From JBGPYB01 sp041493035 (GTDB lineage Bacteria; Acidobacteriota; Vicinamibacteria; Fen-336), in NCBI GenBank assembly GCA_041493035.1, contig JBGPYB010000034.1, forward strand, positions 1 to 33,141: a stretch of 33,141 bases of DNA, written 5' to 3'. The notes under the pieces are model-generated. The model was given only the letters and a program-made list of their open reading frames with translations. It was not told the origin of the DNA and did not search any database. Made by a program: the position numbers and the translations under genes. Positions 22,874 to 31,275 of this stretch are shown one piece after another (within the stretch, counting starts at the first letter, position 1; the number at the start of each line of letters is the position of its first letter).

Positions 22874-24598
22874 TCACGGCTCTCCCTCGAGGGTCTCGAC
22901 CTTCCGCTGAAGGAAGGCGTTCTCGAGCGCAACGCCGGCCTGATTGATGAAGACCTCCAGGCCGTCGAGTCGCCCCAAGGGGCGCCCTGTCTCGGGGTTG
23001 TCACCGAAGAGCACGGCGATCGTCTCCCGGTGAGTCAAGAGGGGCATGAGGGCGACCTCTGCCGACTGGAACTGTCCGATCTTCCCGACGAGATAGCGGC
23101 TCCACTTGCCCTCGGGAAGCACCCCCACGAAAGGCCGGCGGCCCGAAACGACGTCGCGGAAGACGGAAGGCTCCGCGAGAGAGACAACGATGTCCCGGGC
23201 CAGGAGCCCGATGTTCTGGTCCTTGGGAGCGGATCCAAAGCCTCCGAGCCCGCGGATGTCTTCGTGCTTGACGAGAAACAGAATCCCGCGTTCGAAAAAC
23301 TCCCGAGCCACGCGCATCACCAGGACGGAGATTTGGGTCGCGTCCCCATGGCCCCTGAGCTCGTCGAGGCGACGCTGAAGCATGGAGAAGTCGCGGGAGA
23401 GGTCTTCCATCGAGGCGGGCCTGAGTGGCGCCGGTGCGGGGCCGGCCGAACCGCTCGGGGGGCGCCGCGGCTTGCGCGGCCCTCGTTCCGGGCGGCCGAG
23501 TCGCGGGAGGACGTCTTGAACGAGCTTGCTCGCGAACGCGCGAAGGTCGGCCTCGAACTGCTTGCTGTCGAGTTTCGAGAGGCTGGGCTTGAACACGAAG
23601 CTCGATATCCCGAGCTGACGCGCACGCGCGTGCAGCGCCGGACTCAGGCTCTCGGTCATCATCAGGACGGGGGGATGAAGGTTCATCTTCCCCAGACGCT
23701 TCACGACTTCGAAGCCGCCGTGGAACGAGGACCCGCCCGAGGTCGGCATGCCGAGGTCCGTGATGAGCAGAAACTCCTTCGGGATCTTCCCGAGCTTCTG
23801 CGCCTCTTTGACGGCAGCCGACGGCTCGTCGGCCTCGATCACCTCATACCCGACCATTCGAAACAAGCCGGCGAGGACCCCGCGTACATCAGCCTCGTCG
23901 TCCACGAGAAGAATAGTGCGGGCGGGGGGAGAGGGTGGCGCTTCCGGGGGCGCGGGCTCAGGAGGGGCTGGAGCGACGGCCTCGTCGGGCGGCGCCGCGG
24001 GAAGATCGAGAGCCGGAAGCGGAACGGTGTGCTCGAACAGGTCGTCATCCTCCGGCGGGGCGGGGCTCGTCCGGGCCTCCCGAACAAACGCCGCGACGAC
24101 ATCGTCGTCGGAGTCATCGGGAGGGACGCCTGCGAGCGGCTCCTCCTCCATCGGCTGGGCGAAGGAGGCCTCGAGAGCCGCTGACGAGTCGCGGCGGTCC
24201 TCGTCGATGCCTCGAGCGAGGTCCAGAAGCAGCTCCTGTGGGTTGATCCCCCCATGGAGCGTCTCTCCGGTGATGTCCCGTCCGGCAATCGCGGCGGGGA
24301 TCTCCTCGGTCAGGCTGAAGCTGAACTGTCCCTCTCGGAGCCGGATGAGGTGCTCGAGGGCCATCGCGATCCGTTCCCGAATGAGGGTGGCGCGCTTGGC
24401 CTCGGGGAGCGACGCTGCCCGCGGATCCACGGGGAGGCTGTCCCAGGTGAAGGACGCGACTACCAAGCCGTCCCGAAAGACGATGGCCCCCTGTCCCGGT
24501 TCGGCCTGGATTGCCAGGTAACCGGTCTTCTTGCTGAAAGACACGATCTGGAGGATGTCGAGGAGCGGAAGATCCTCGAGGTTTCCATTCAGGCTCAC
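22874..24598 (-). CDS. DUF4388 (PATAN-like) - response-regulator receiver - GAF-like protein
   Basis: The protein has 574 residues, soluble. Residues 1-130 are a DUF4388 domain (MSLNGNLEDLPLLDILQIV, then GAIVFRDGLVVASF), found in many bacterial signalling proteins and likely protein-binding. An acidic, Pro/Ala-rich linker spans about 145-226. The receiver domain (227-362) has DD (233-234), phospho-acceptor Asp281 in ITDLGMP and Lys337 in VFKPS. After the acceptor loop there is a Gly/Ser-rich insert (TSGGSSFHG, 286-294) not present in CheY. A second Pro-rich linker leads to a GAF-like C-terminal region (about 420-570). Phosphate could come from a CheA-type kinase. The start is GTG 24598 with a GGAGAG sequence upstream. 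It lies 27 bases after cheB in the same direction. Confidence 0.87.
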   Translation of the reverse strand: MSLNGNLEDLPLLDILQIVSFSKKTGYLAIQAEPGQGAIVFRDGLVVASFTWDSLPVDPRAASLPEAKRATLIRERIAMALEHLIRLREGQFSFSLTEEIPAAIAGRDITGETLHGGINPQELLLDLARGIDEDRRDSSAALEASFAQPMEEEPLAGVPPDDSDDDVVAAFVREARTSPAPPEDDDLFEHTVPLPALDLPAAPPDEAVAPAPPEPAPPEAPPSPPARTILLVDDEADVRGVLAGLFRMVGYEVIEADEPSAAVKEAQKLGKIPKEFLLITDLGMPTSGGSSFHGGFEVVKRLGKMNLHPPVLMMTESLSPALHARARQLGISSFVFKPSLSKLDSKQFEADLRAFASKLVQDVLPRLGRPERGPRKPRRPPSGSAGPAPAPLRPASMEDLSRDFSMLQRRLDELRGHGDATQISVLVMRVAREFFERGILFLVKHEDIRGLGGFGSAPKDQNIGLLARDIVVSLAEPSVFRDVVSGRRPFVGVLPEGKWSRYLVGKIGQFQSAEVALMPLLTHRETIAVLFGDNPETGRPLGRLDGLEVFINQAGVALENAFLQRKVETLEGEP

Positions 24599-24625
24599 GT
24601 CAACACTCTCCGGGGTGAGGTGATT

Positions 24626-25672
24626 CTACACCGCCGCGAGGATCTCATCGGCCATGCGGTCGAGGCGAACCGATCGGTCGACGACGCCAGCCTCCACGGC
24701 CGCCTTTGGCATTCCATAGATGGCACAGGTCTCCTCGCTCTCCGCCAGAGTGCGGCCTCCGCCCTCGCGAATGGCCCGAAGACCCTCGACGCCGTCAGCG
24801 CCCATGCCGGTGAGGAGCACGCCCAGGATCCTCGGGCCGTAGGCCTTGGCCGCAGAGGCCATGAGTATGTCGATGGAGGGACGATGGAGGCTCCCTCTCG
24901 GCTCGTCGTCGAGGGCGATCCGTACCAGGGCGCCCTTCTTTCGGAGCTTCGTGTGGGTTCCAGCCGGAGCGATGAGGACCGTCCCCGCCTCCACGTCCTC
25001 GCCATCCCGGGCTTCCCGAACGGGAACGCCGCTGCGCGCGTCCAGGCGTTCCGCGAGGGACCGCGTGAACCCCGTCGGCATGTGCTGCACCACGAGAACA
25101 GCCGCCGCGAGGTCCACGGGGAACCGCGGAATGATCGCTTGAAGGGCCGGCGGGCCGCCCGTGGAGGTCCCGATCACCACGATGTCGCACTGGCGTTCGC
25201 TTCGAGGAGAGGTGGCGTGCACGGCGGCCGTGAGAAGAGAGGACGTCGGCATCGGTGGCCTCACCCCAGCCAAGGCTCGAATCTTGGCCTTCAGCTCCTC
25301 GGCGAGGTTCAGAAGATTCATGTTCCCCTGGACCCGGGACTTGTCGACGAAATCCATGGCGCCGAGCTCGAGGCCGTGGAGCGTGACGCCGGCCCCTTCG
25401 CGAGTCAGCGAGGAGAGGAGCAGAACCGGGACAGGGCGCTCCGCCATGATGCGTTTCAGCGCCTCCAGCCCGCCCATCTTCGGCATCTGGATGTCGAGGG
25501 TCACGACGTCGGGCTGAAGGGCCGCGGCCTTCTCGACCCCGTCCTGGCCGTCCACCGCGATGCCGACCACCTGGATGTCGGCCTCGTTCCCCAGCATCCG
25601 CGAGAGGGCCTGCCGAACGAAGGCGGAATCATCCACGACGAGGACACGGATCGGGCCCACGCGTCCGCTCAC
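24626..25672 (-). CDS. cheB: Chemotaxis response regulator and methylesterase/deamidase CheB
   Basis: CheB removes methyl groups from chemoreceptor glutamates, and often deamidates glutamines, resetting receptor sensitivity. The protein has 348 residues, the usual size. The N-terminal receiver has DD (14-15), Asp60 in TLDIQMP and Lys111. The C-terminal esterase domain has its catalytic triad: Ser170 in GTSTGG, His197 in QHMP and Asp293 in GMGADG. The open frame runs far upstream, but the start is the GTG at 25672, whose GTGA overlaps the cheR stop by 4 bases and which has GGAGG about 6 bases before it. Next-door CheR is the opposing enzyme, and the receptor gene is in the same operon. Confidence 0.95.
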   Translation of the reverse strand: MSGRVGPIRVLVVDDSAFVRQALSRMLGNEADIQVVGIAVDGQDGVEKAAALQPDVVTLDIQMPKMGGLEALKRIMAERPVPVLLLSSLTREGAGVTLHGLELGAMDFVDKSRVQGNMNLLNLAEELKAKIRALAGVRPPMPTSSLLTAAVHATSPRSERQCDIVVIGTSTGGPPALQAIIPRFPVDLAAAVLVVQHMPTGFTRSLAERLDARSGVPVREARDGEDVEAGTVLIAPAGTHTKLRKKGALVRIALDDEPRGSLHRPSIDILMASAAKAYGPRILGVLLTGMGADGVEGLRAIREGGGRTLAESEETCAIYGMPKAAVEAGVVDRSVRLDRMADEILAAV

Positions 25673-26535
25673 GCGGCCCCTCCGGCCTTCCGGTAGATCA
25701 TCGCCCCGGGGAAGCGGATGGGCGTGAGGAGATCGGTGATGCGAGAGAGAGACTCGGCGTGGCCCAGGAGCAGATACCCTCCGGGAACAAGGGCCCTGTG
25801 GAAGTGCTCGATGACCTTGCGTATCGCCGAATCGGAGAAGTAGATGAGAACGTTCCTGCAGAAGATGACATCGAGGGGCGGCAGCCCTTCGAAACTCGCG
25901 GCGTCGACGAGGTTCCCTTGGCGCAGGCGAACCATCTTGCGAATCGGGTCCTTGACTTGCGCCCCGTTCCCCTCGGTCGTGAGGTGGCGCTCCCGGAGGG
26001 CGGGGCTCATGGCGCGAAAGGAGTTGTGAAAATAGACGCCTCGCCGCGCCTTTTCGAGGGCCACATGGTCCACGTCCATACCGATGATCTCGACGTCCCA
26101 GTTCCAGAAGAACTGGCCGCTGTCGTAGACCATCATCGCCAGAGTGTGAACCTCTTCCCCTGTCGAGCAACCCGCCGAGAGGATTCGAAGGCGCCGCTCC
26201 CCCCAGGCGGCCTTCGACTCGCGCAGGCTCTTGAGGACGTGGTCGGCGAAGACCTGCAGCTGGGGCTGCTCTCGAAAGAAATAGGTTTCGTTGTTGGTGA
26301 GGTGGCTCACCATGCTCTCGAGCTCCTGCTTCTTCTGGGGTCCGAAGCGGAGATAGTGGTAGTAGTCCTCGAACGTCAGGAGGTCGAGGCTCCCGAGGCG
26401 GCCCGCGAGGCGGGTCCTCAAGGATCCCTTCTGGGAGTCGTCGAAGTAGAGCCCGAACCTCTCGTGGATGAAGTCGCGGAGGAGTCGGAATTCCTCCTCC
26501 GAGAGATCGACGTCGTGGTCGGAGGGACGGAACAT
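25669..26535 (-). CDS. cheR: Chemoreceptor glutamate methyltransferase CheR
   Basis: CheR transfers methyl groups from SAM to glutamates of chemoreceptors for adaptation. The protein has 288 residues, the normal size. The N-terminal helical domain (8-75) is followed by NNETYFFRE (81-89), the SAM-binding SAGCSTGEEVH (120-130), MDVDHVALEKAR (153-164) and CRNVLIYF (226-233). The usual GEEPYS reads GEEVHT here, a mild change beside the SAM site. The C-terminal end lacks any tetratricopeptide extension. The start at 26535 begins 7 bases after the HEAT gene stop; the frame is open 49 codons further upstream, but that part overlaps the HEAT gene and is not CheR-like. The Shine-Dalgarno sequence is weak, so coupling to the HEAT gene is likely. 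Confidence 0.95.
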   Translation of the reverse strand: MFRPSDHDVDLSEEEFRLLRDFIHERFGLYFDDSQKGSLRTRLAGRLGSLDLLTFEDYYHYLRFGPQKKQELESMVSHLTNNETYFFREQPQLQVFADHVLKSLRESKAAWGERRLRILSAGCSTGEEVHTLAMMVYDSGQFFWNWDVEIIGMDVDHVALEKARRGVYFHNSFRAMSPALRERHLTTEGNGAQVKDPIRKMVRLRQGNLVDAASFEGLPPLDVIFCRNVLIYFSDSAIRKVIEHFHRALVPGGYLLLGHAESLSRITDLLTPIRFPGAMIYRKAGGAA

Positions 26536-26542
26536 TGTCGGG

Positions 26543-28909
26543 CTAGCGCGGAGCGAGCTTCTTGAGAGCGGACGCGGCGGCTTGTCGGACCTCGGGGGCC
26601 GGGTCCGACGACTTCGCCTCCATGAGAGGGCGGAGAGCCTCCATGAATCCTCCGTCGCCAAGGGCCAAGGCCGCTTCGGCACGAACCGCGGCGCTCGCGT
26701 CCGCGAGGGCGGAGAGCAGCAATCGCCGGGCGCGACGGTCCTCCAGCTTGCCCACGAGGTCCACGAGGAGACGCTTCACTTCGGGAGAGGCACCTGGGTA
26801 GGAGGGCTCGATCTCGGCAAGGGCCGCGAGCCCCATGCGTCGCAGGGCTTCGAGAGCGGTGATCTGCAGCCCCGGGTCGTGGAGAGCCTGGACCAGGCGT
26901 CCGGCGGCGCGCGGGTCCGCGATCTCTCCCAGGGCCACGACGGCGGCGCGCTGGACGGTCGCATCGTCGTCGGCCAGCCGCCCGAGAAGCGCCGCCGTCG
27001 CTTTCAGGCTGCGGATGCGTCCCAGAGCCGAGGCCGCCGCGCAGCGGACGCTCCAGTGCTCGTCCTCGAGGGCCAGAAGCAGCGGGGGCACTGCCTGCGG
27101 GTCTCCGACGGCCCCGAGGCTTTCGGCTGCCGCGCGGCGGAGGTTTCGGTCGGCATCGGCCAGAACGCCCATGAGTGGGCGCACGGCGTCCACGGCGCGG
27201 ATGGCGCCCAGGGCCTCGACCGCGGCGAACCGCAGCTCCTTGCGACCGTCGCCGAGGAACGGGATCATGCGAGGCACGACGTCGGGATTCCGGATCTGGC
27301 CCAGCGCCTTGAGAGCGACGAAGCACATCTTGGGGTCCGGGTCGTCCAGGAGCAGGACGAGATCGGGGGCGGCCTCGAGCTCTTGGAGCTTCCCGAGAGA
27401 GAGAACCGCCTGTTGGCGCACCAGGCTGCTGCTGTCGGAAAGCGACGAGCGGAGCAGGTCCAGGATGCCGGGCGCGTCGATCTCGCCGAGGGCCTTCAGG
27501 GCGGCGCGACGAACGCCTTCCCGCGGGTCATGGGCGAGGCCCATGAGGGCTGGCGCGGTCTCGGGTTCCCGGAGGAGCCCTAGGGTCTCGGCGGCGCGGA
27601 TCCGCACGGCCACCTCGGCGCTGCCCAGAGCTTGCAGGAGCAGCGGCACCACTCGTTCCGGAGCCATGCGGGAGAGCGCACCCATGGCGCTCTCCTGGAT
27701 GATCTCGTTCTCGTCCCCGAGCAACTCGAAGAGCAGCATCGCCGCGTCCTCGTCGCCGAGCCGCCCGATGGCCGCGGCGGCCTCGGCCCGCACCTCGGGT
27801 GAAGGATCGTGGATGAGCGGTGCGACGAGCTCGGTCCCCCCCGGCGGTGCAACCCAAGCCAGGCAACGGAGCGTCCCTTGACGCACCGCGTCAACCGGAT
27901 GGGCGAGGCCTTCCGCGTAGGCCGCGCGGTCGCGGCATCCGATCGAGACGAGAGCGTGGGTCACGTATTCCTGGAGAGCAGGCTCTCCCAGCAGCTCGAT
28001 GAGAGGGCGCTCGGCCCGGGACTCCTTGAGCCATCCCAGGGTGATGGCTGCGGTGCGGCGGTCCCGCGGATCGTCGCCGCCGAGGGTCGCAAGCAGGTGA
28101 TCGACCAGGTCCTCTCGCCGGAGGGCCGCTTGCACCTCGGGGTCGAGGCTCTCCCCTCCCGCCGTGGCGCGTTGCTCGATGGCGACGACCGCGTGGATCG
28201 CCAGGTTTCTGAGAGTCGGATCGGAGTCGTAGAGATGAGGGACGAGATGCTTCAAGGCGTCGCGTCCTGCGAGGCGGCCGAGCGCCTCCAGGACCGGGCC
28301 CCGCAGAAGCTCGTCCCCCAGCAGGTCGAGAAGCGCTTGGGCGGCGCGGGGATCGCCGATCTCCCCGAGGGCGCTGATAGCCGGGTACTGCAACCAGGGT
28401 TCCGTTCGAAGGACTTCGACCAGGGGCTCCACGGCTGCAGGCGACCCGATTTGCCCGAGGCTCGTCGCAGCAGCGTGGCGGACGTTGACGTCCGGATCCG
28501 ACAGGGCCTGGACGAGAGATGCAACCGCACGAGCATCGCGCAGGGTGCCGAGCATCACCGCGGCGAAGTTGCGCACCTCTTCGTCACGATCCACGAGCAG
28601 GCCCAGAAGGGGCGGCACGGCCGCGCCGCCCAGCTTCACGTAGATCTCCATGGCCGCGTTCCGCGCCGCCGCATCCTCCTCCTCGCGCAAGGCGGACTCC
28701 AGGGCCGGAAGAAGAATGGTCGGGTCGAAGGACGCGAGCCTCTCGGTGGAGACCTGCCGCACGGGCCAACTCTCGTCTCCGACGGCCACGAGAAGAGGTT
28801 TGATGGCGAGAACGCTCCCCGAGGCTGCGAGACGTTCGACGGTCTCGCGACGCACCGACTCTTCTCCGGTGCGCAGCGCCTCGAGGGCAGCATCGATATC
28901 GAGAGTCAT
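26543..28909 (-). CDS. Large HEAT-repeat scaffold protein in the chemosensory operon
   Basis: The protein has 788 residues made almost entirely of HEAT (PBS-lyase type) repeats of about 31 residues, roughly 24 units. The repeating pattern is DPDVNVRHAAATSLGQIGS-like: Asp-Pro, then V(R)..AA..LG.IG. No signal peptide, membrane helix or catalytic domain is seen, so it should be a cytoplasmic curved solenoid that binds other proteins. Relatives of the PBS-lyase type sometimes act on phycobilin proteins, but nothing here suggests that. It lies between the receptor gene and cheR, 7 bases from cheR, so a role as scaffold or regulator for the receptor, CheR or CheB is a fair inference. No Shine-Dalgarno sequence precedes the ATG at 28909. 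Confidence 0.9.
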   Translation of the reverse strand: MTLDIDAALEALRTGEESVRRETVERLAASGSVLAIKPLLVAVGDESWPVRQVSTERLASFDPTILLPALESALREEEDAAARNAAMEIYVKLGGAAVPPLLGLLVDRDEEVRNFAAVMLGTLRDARAVASLVQALSDPDVNVRHAAATSLGQIGSPAAVEPLVEVLRTEPWLQYPAISALGEIGDPRAAQALLDLLGDELLRGPVLEALGRLAGRDALKHLVPHLYDSDPTLRNLAIHAVVAIEQRATAGGESLDPEVQAALRREDLVDHLLATLGGDDPRDRRTAAITLGWLKESRAERPLIELLGEPALQEYVTHALVSIGCRDRAAYAEGLAHPVDAVRQGTLRCLAWVAPPGGTELVAPLIHDPSPEVRAEAAAAIGRLGDEDAAMLLFELLGDENEIIQESAMGALSRMAPERVVPLLLQALGSAEVAVRIRAAETLGLLREPETAPALMGLAHDPREGVRRAALKALGEIDAPGILDLLRSSLSDSSSLVRQQAVLSLGKLQELEAAPDLVLLLDDPDPKMCFVALKALGQIRNPDVVPRMIPFLGDGRKELRFAAVEALGAIRAVDAVRPLMGVLADADRNLRRAAAESLGAVGDPQAVPPLLLALEDEHWSVRCAAASALGRIRSLKATAALLGRLADDDATVQRAAVVALGEIADPRAAGRLVQALHDPGLQITALEALRRMGLAALAEIEPSYPGASPEVKRLLVDLVGKLEDRRARRLLLSALADASAAVRAEAALALGDGGFMEALRPLMEAKSSDPAPEVRQAAASALKKLAPR

Positions 28910-28969
28910 CGACGTGGCGGGAGATCCGCCGATCCCCTCTCCGTGCCTCCCTGCGAGCGCGTCCTTACC

Positions 28970-31273
28970 CTATTTGGCGCGGAAGACCGCCATGAGCTTT
29001 GCCAGGTTCTCGGCCTGTTGCGCCAGGTTGACCGTGGCCTTGGACATCTCCTCGACGGTGGCCAGGTTGTCGCGGGCGATCTCCGAAATGTTTTCCATCG
29101 CCCTCACCACCAACTCGCCGCCTCGCTTCTGCTCGGCCGTGGCGTACGAGACTTGCTGGGTCATGCGGTTCATGTTCTCGACGGAGTGGACGATCTGGCG
29201 ACTTCCCTCGGCCTGGTCCTTCGTAGCGATGCCAACCTGGGAAGCGATCTTGTTGATGTTCTCGACGGCTGAGCGAACCTGCCGGCCACCCGCGGCCTGC
29301 TCCTTCGTCGAGTAGGTCACCTCGGACATGATCCGGTTGATGTTCTCCATGGCCTGGCGGATCTGCTTCGAACCGGCGGCCTGCTCCCTTACCGCCGAGG
29401 TCACTTGATCGGTGGACGAGTTCATGTCGGCGACTGTGCGGAGTACCTCGGCCGAGGCCTTCGACTGGCGCGATGTCGACGAGGCGATCTCGGCCATGAG
29501 CTGGCTCGAACGCGAGACCGAATCGATGATGCGCCGAAGGGCGAGGCCCGCCTTGTCGGCCAACTGGATTCCTTCCTTGGTCTCATGGGCCCCGGCCTTG
29601 GCCGTCTCGACGGCCGCGGTCGTGTCTTGCTGGACCTGGCGGATGACCTCTCCGATTTCCTTGGTCGCCTCGACCGAGCGTTCGGCGAGCTTGCGAACCT
29701 CGTCGGCGACCACCGCGAAGCCGCGCCCGGCTTCCCCGGCTCGCGCCGCCTCGATGGCCGCGTTCAGGGCGAGAAGGTTCGTCTGGTCGGCGATCTCCTC
29801 GATCACCTCGAGGATCTTGCCGATCTCCTGGGAACGAGCCCCGAGGCTGGTGATCACGCGGGCCGTGTTCTCCATCGTTTCGGAGATCGTCTTCATGCCC
29901 GTGACCGTGGTCGCAACAGCCAGGTCTCCGGTGCGGGCGTCCTCGCTCGCTCGTTGGCTGATGCGGTCGGCCTCTTCGGCGATCTTCGCGACGTCGTTGA
30001 CGGCCGTGGCCATCTCGGACACCGTTTGGCTCGCCCTCCCAGCGGCTCCGCTCAACACCTCGGCGTTCCGCGCGACGGCCTCGATGGACGAAGTCATCTG
30101 CTCGATGGTCACCGAGGTTTCGGAGACGGTTTCGGAGAGCGTCTCCAGGTTCCGGGCCGACTGATCGGTCGAAACCGTCATCTCCTCGATCGTTGCGGAC
30201 GCCTCGGCGACCGTGGTCGCGAGGGTGCCGGCGGAACGCGCCACCTGCTCGATGGACGCTCCCATCTCGGTGATCGAGGACGACGTCTCCTCGACATAGG
30301 TGGCGAGGCTCTGGGCGTTGCCGGCCACCGTCTGGATCGAGGCGGCCATCTCCTCCATGGACGTGGATGTTTCCTCGGCGGCTTGGGCCTGGCTCTGGGC
30401 GCCCTCGGTGATGAGCTTGGCGTTTGCAGAGATCTGCCCCGCCGCCGACGCCACCTGGACCGATGTCTCCTGGATGTTGTCGACCACGCGGCGGAGGTTA
30501 TCCACCATCTCGTTGAGGCTTCCGGCCAGCGTGCCCATCTCGTCGGTGGACTCGATCTTGATGCGCTCGGTGAGGTCCCCCTTCGCGACGGCCGACGCCA
30601 CCTCGACCATGGTCTGGACCGGCCTGAACCAGAGCCCGATCAGGTACCACCCAGCCACGGCGCCCAGGCCGATGAGAACGAGGCCCACGAGGGCCGTCTG
30701 AGTGAAAAGGCTGCGCTGCTGGGAAACCATGGCCGCTTTGCTCAGGACGACTTCGACGCCACCCTTCTGCTCCTCGGCGGCAGCCCCGGAGGGGCCTGCC
30801 AGACCGAGCTCCGCCGCCATCGAGCCCCCGGAGGAGCCTGCGGTCATGACGGGGGCGCGGAAGAGCAAGACGTCGTCGCCATGGTCGTTGACGGCGTCGA
30901 TCTCCATGGACGACGTCGCAGGAGCCGCGGGGAGGTCTCGGATGGCAACGCCCTTCTGGGCCAGGATGGTTCCCTTGGCGTCCCGAATCATGGCGCCCAC
31001 GACGTCGGACTGCTTGCCTCCCACGGACGACATGGCTCCTTCGAGGAGCTGGTTCAGAAGGGGCTTGTCTTCGGTGAGGACCCCATACTTGCTGTTGTAA
31101 GCGAGGTTCGACGCGATGTACCGACCTCGCTTGATGAGCTCTTCGCGGAGCACACTTTGACCGCTGCGCAGGCCGGAGATGGCCGACCCGCCTCCCACGA
31201 CGAGAGCCACGAGGGACACCAGAAGGAGGAGCCGCGTGCGGATGGAGCCTTTGACGATTCCGGCCGTGGCCAT
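28970..31273 (-). CDS. Methyl-accepting chemotaxis protein with long repeated coiled coil
   Basis: The transmembrane chemoreceptor has 767 residues. Membrane helices lie at about 14-34 and 190-212, with a periplasmic Cache-like sensor between (GRYIASNLAYNSKYGVLTED at 50-69, then DVVGAMIRDAKGTILA). A HAMP domain spans about 213-266. The cytoplasmic hairpin runs to the C-terminus and its tip carries the conserved kinase-contact sequence (about 483-533: EIADQTNLLALNAAIEAARA, then GRGFAVVADEVRKLAERS). Both arms are built of 28-residue (four-heptad) repeats. There is no NWETF-type CheR-binding tail. The ATG lies 2 bases after the stop of the substrate-binding protein gene, and HEAT, cheR and cheB follow, so receptor, ligand protein and adaptation enzymes are co-expressed. 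The signal sensed is unknown. Confidence 0.95.
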   Translation of the reverse strand: MATAGIVKGSIRTRLLLLVSLVALVVGGGSAISGLRSGQSVLREELIKRGRYIASNLAYNSKYGVLTEDKPLLNQLLEGAMSSVGGKQSDVVGAMIRDAKGTILAQKGVAIRDLPAAPATSSMEIDAVNDHGDDVLLFRAPVMTAGSSGGSMAAELGLAGPSGAAAEEQKGGVEVVLSKAAMVSQQRSLFTQTALVGLVLIGLGAVAGWYLIGLWFRPVQTMVEVASAVAKGDLTERIKIESTDEMGTLAGSLNEMVDNLRRVVDNIQETSVQVASAAGQISANAKLITEGAQSQAQAAEETSTSMEEMAASIQTVAGNAQSLATYVEETSSSITEMGASIEQVARSAGTLATTVAEASATIEEMTVSTDQSARNLETLSETVSETSVTIEQMTSSIEAVARNAEVLSGAAGRASQTVSEMATAVNDVAKIAEEADRISQRASEDARTGDLAVATTVTGMKTISETMENTARVITSLGARSQEIGKILEVIEEIADQTNLLALNAAIEAARAGEAGRGFAVVADEVRKLAERSVEATKEIGEVIRQVQQDTTAAVETAKAGAHETKEGIQLADKAGLALRRIIDSVSRSSQLMAEIASSTSRQSKASAEVLRTVADMNSSTDQVTSAVREQAAGSKQIRQAMENINRIMSEVTYSTKEQAAGGRQVRSAVENINKIASQVGIATKDQAEGSRQIVHSVENMNRMTQQVSYATAEQKRGGELVVRAMENISEIARDNLATVEEMSKATVNLAQQAENLAKLMAVFRAK
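29054..29389 (-). repeat. Four 28-codon units in the ascending arm of the receptor
   Basis: Residues 629-740 form four 28-residue units (starts 629, 657, 685, 713), each like KEQAAGGRQ(V/I)...(V/M)ENIN.I...V..AT. They lie on the opposite side of the hairpin tip from the five units at 300-439 and have the same length, so the two arms can stay in register. Confidence 0.75.
29957..30376 (-). repeat. Five 28-codon units in the descending arm of the receptor
   Basis: Residues 300-439 divide into five consecutive 28-residue units (starts 300, 328, 356, 384, 412). Each has the form (E/S)ETS.(S/T)IEEM..SI..VARNA..L...V. 28 residues equal four heptads, so each unit keeps the coiled-coil phase. At DNA level the period is 84 bases, with enough divergence that this is an old expansion. 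Confidence 0.75.
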
Positions 31274-31275
31274 CG

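Noticed and set aside
24254..25696. Long plus-strand frame across the DUF4388-REC, cheB and cheR genes
   Set aside because: It crosses three well-defined genes and their boundaries and shows no conserved motif.
25673..26170. Upstream extension of the cheB frame, to 26170
   Set aside because: It overlaps cheR coding sequence in another frame; the GTG overlapping the cheR stop has a good ribosome site and gives a normal CheB length.
27809..29272. Open frame of 487 codons on the plus strand antisense to the HEAT and receptor genes
   Set aside because: Its apparent regularity simply mirrors the HEAT repeats on the minus strand, and it runs through a gene boundary.
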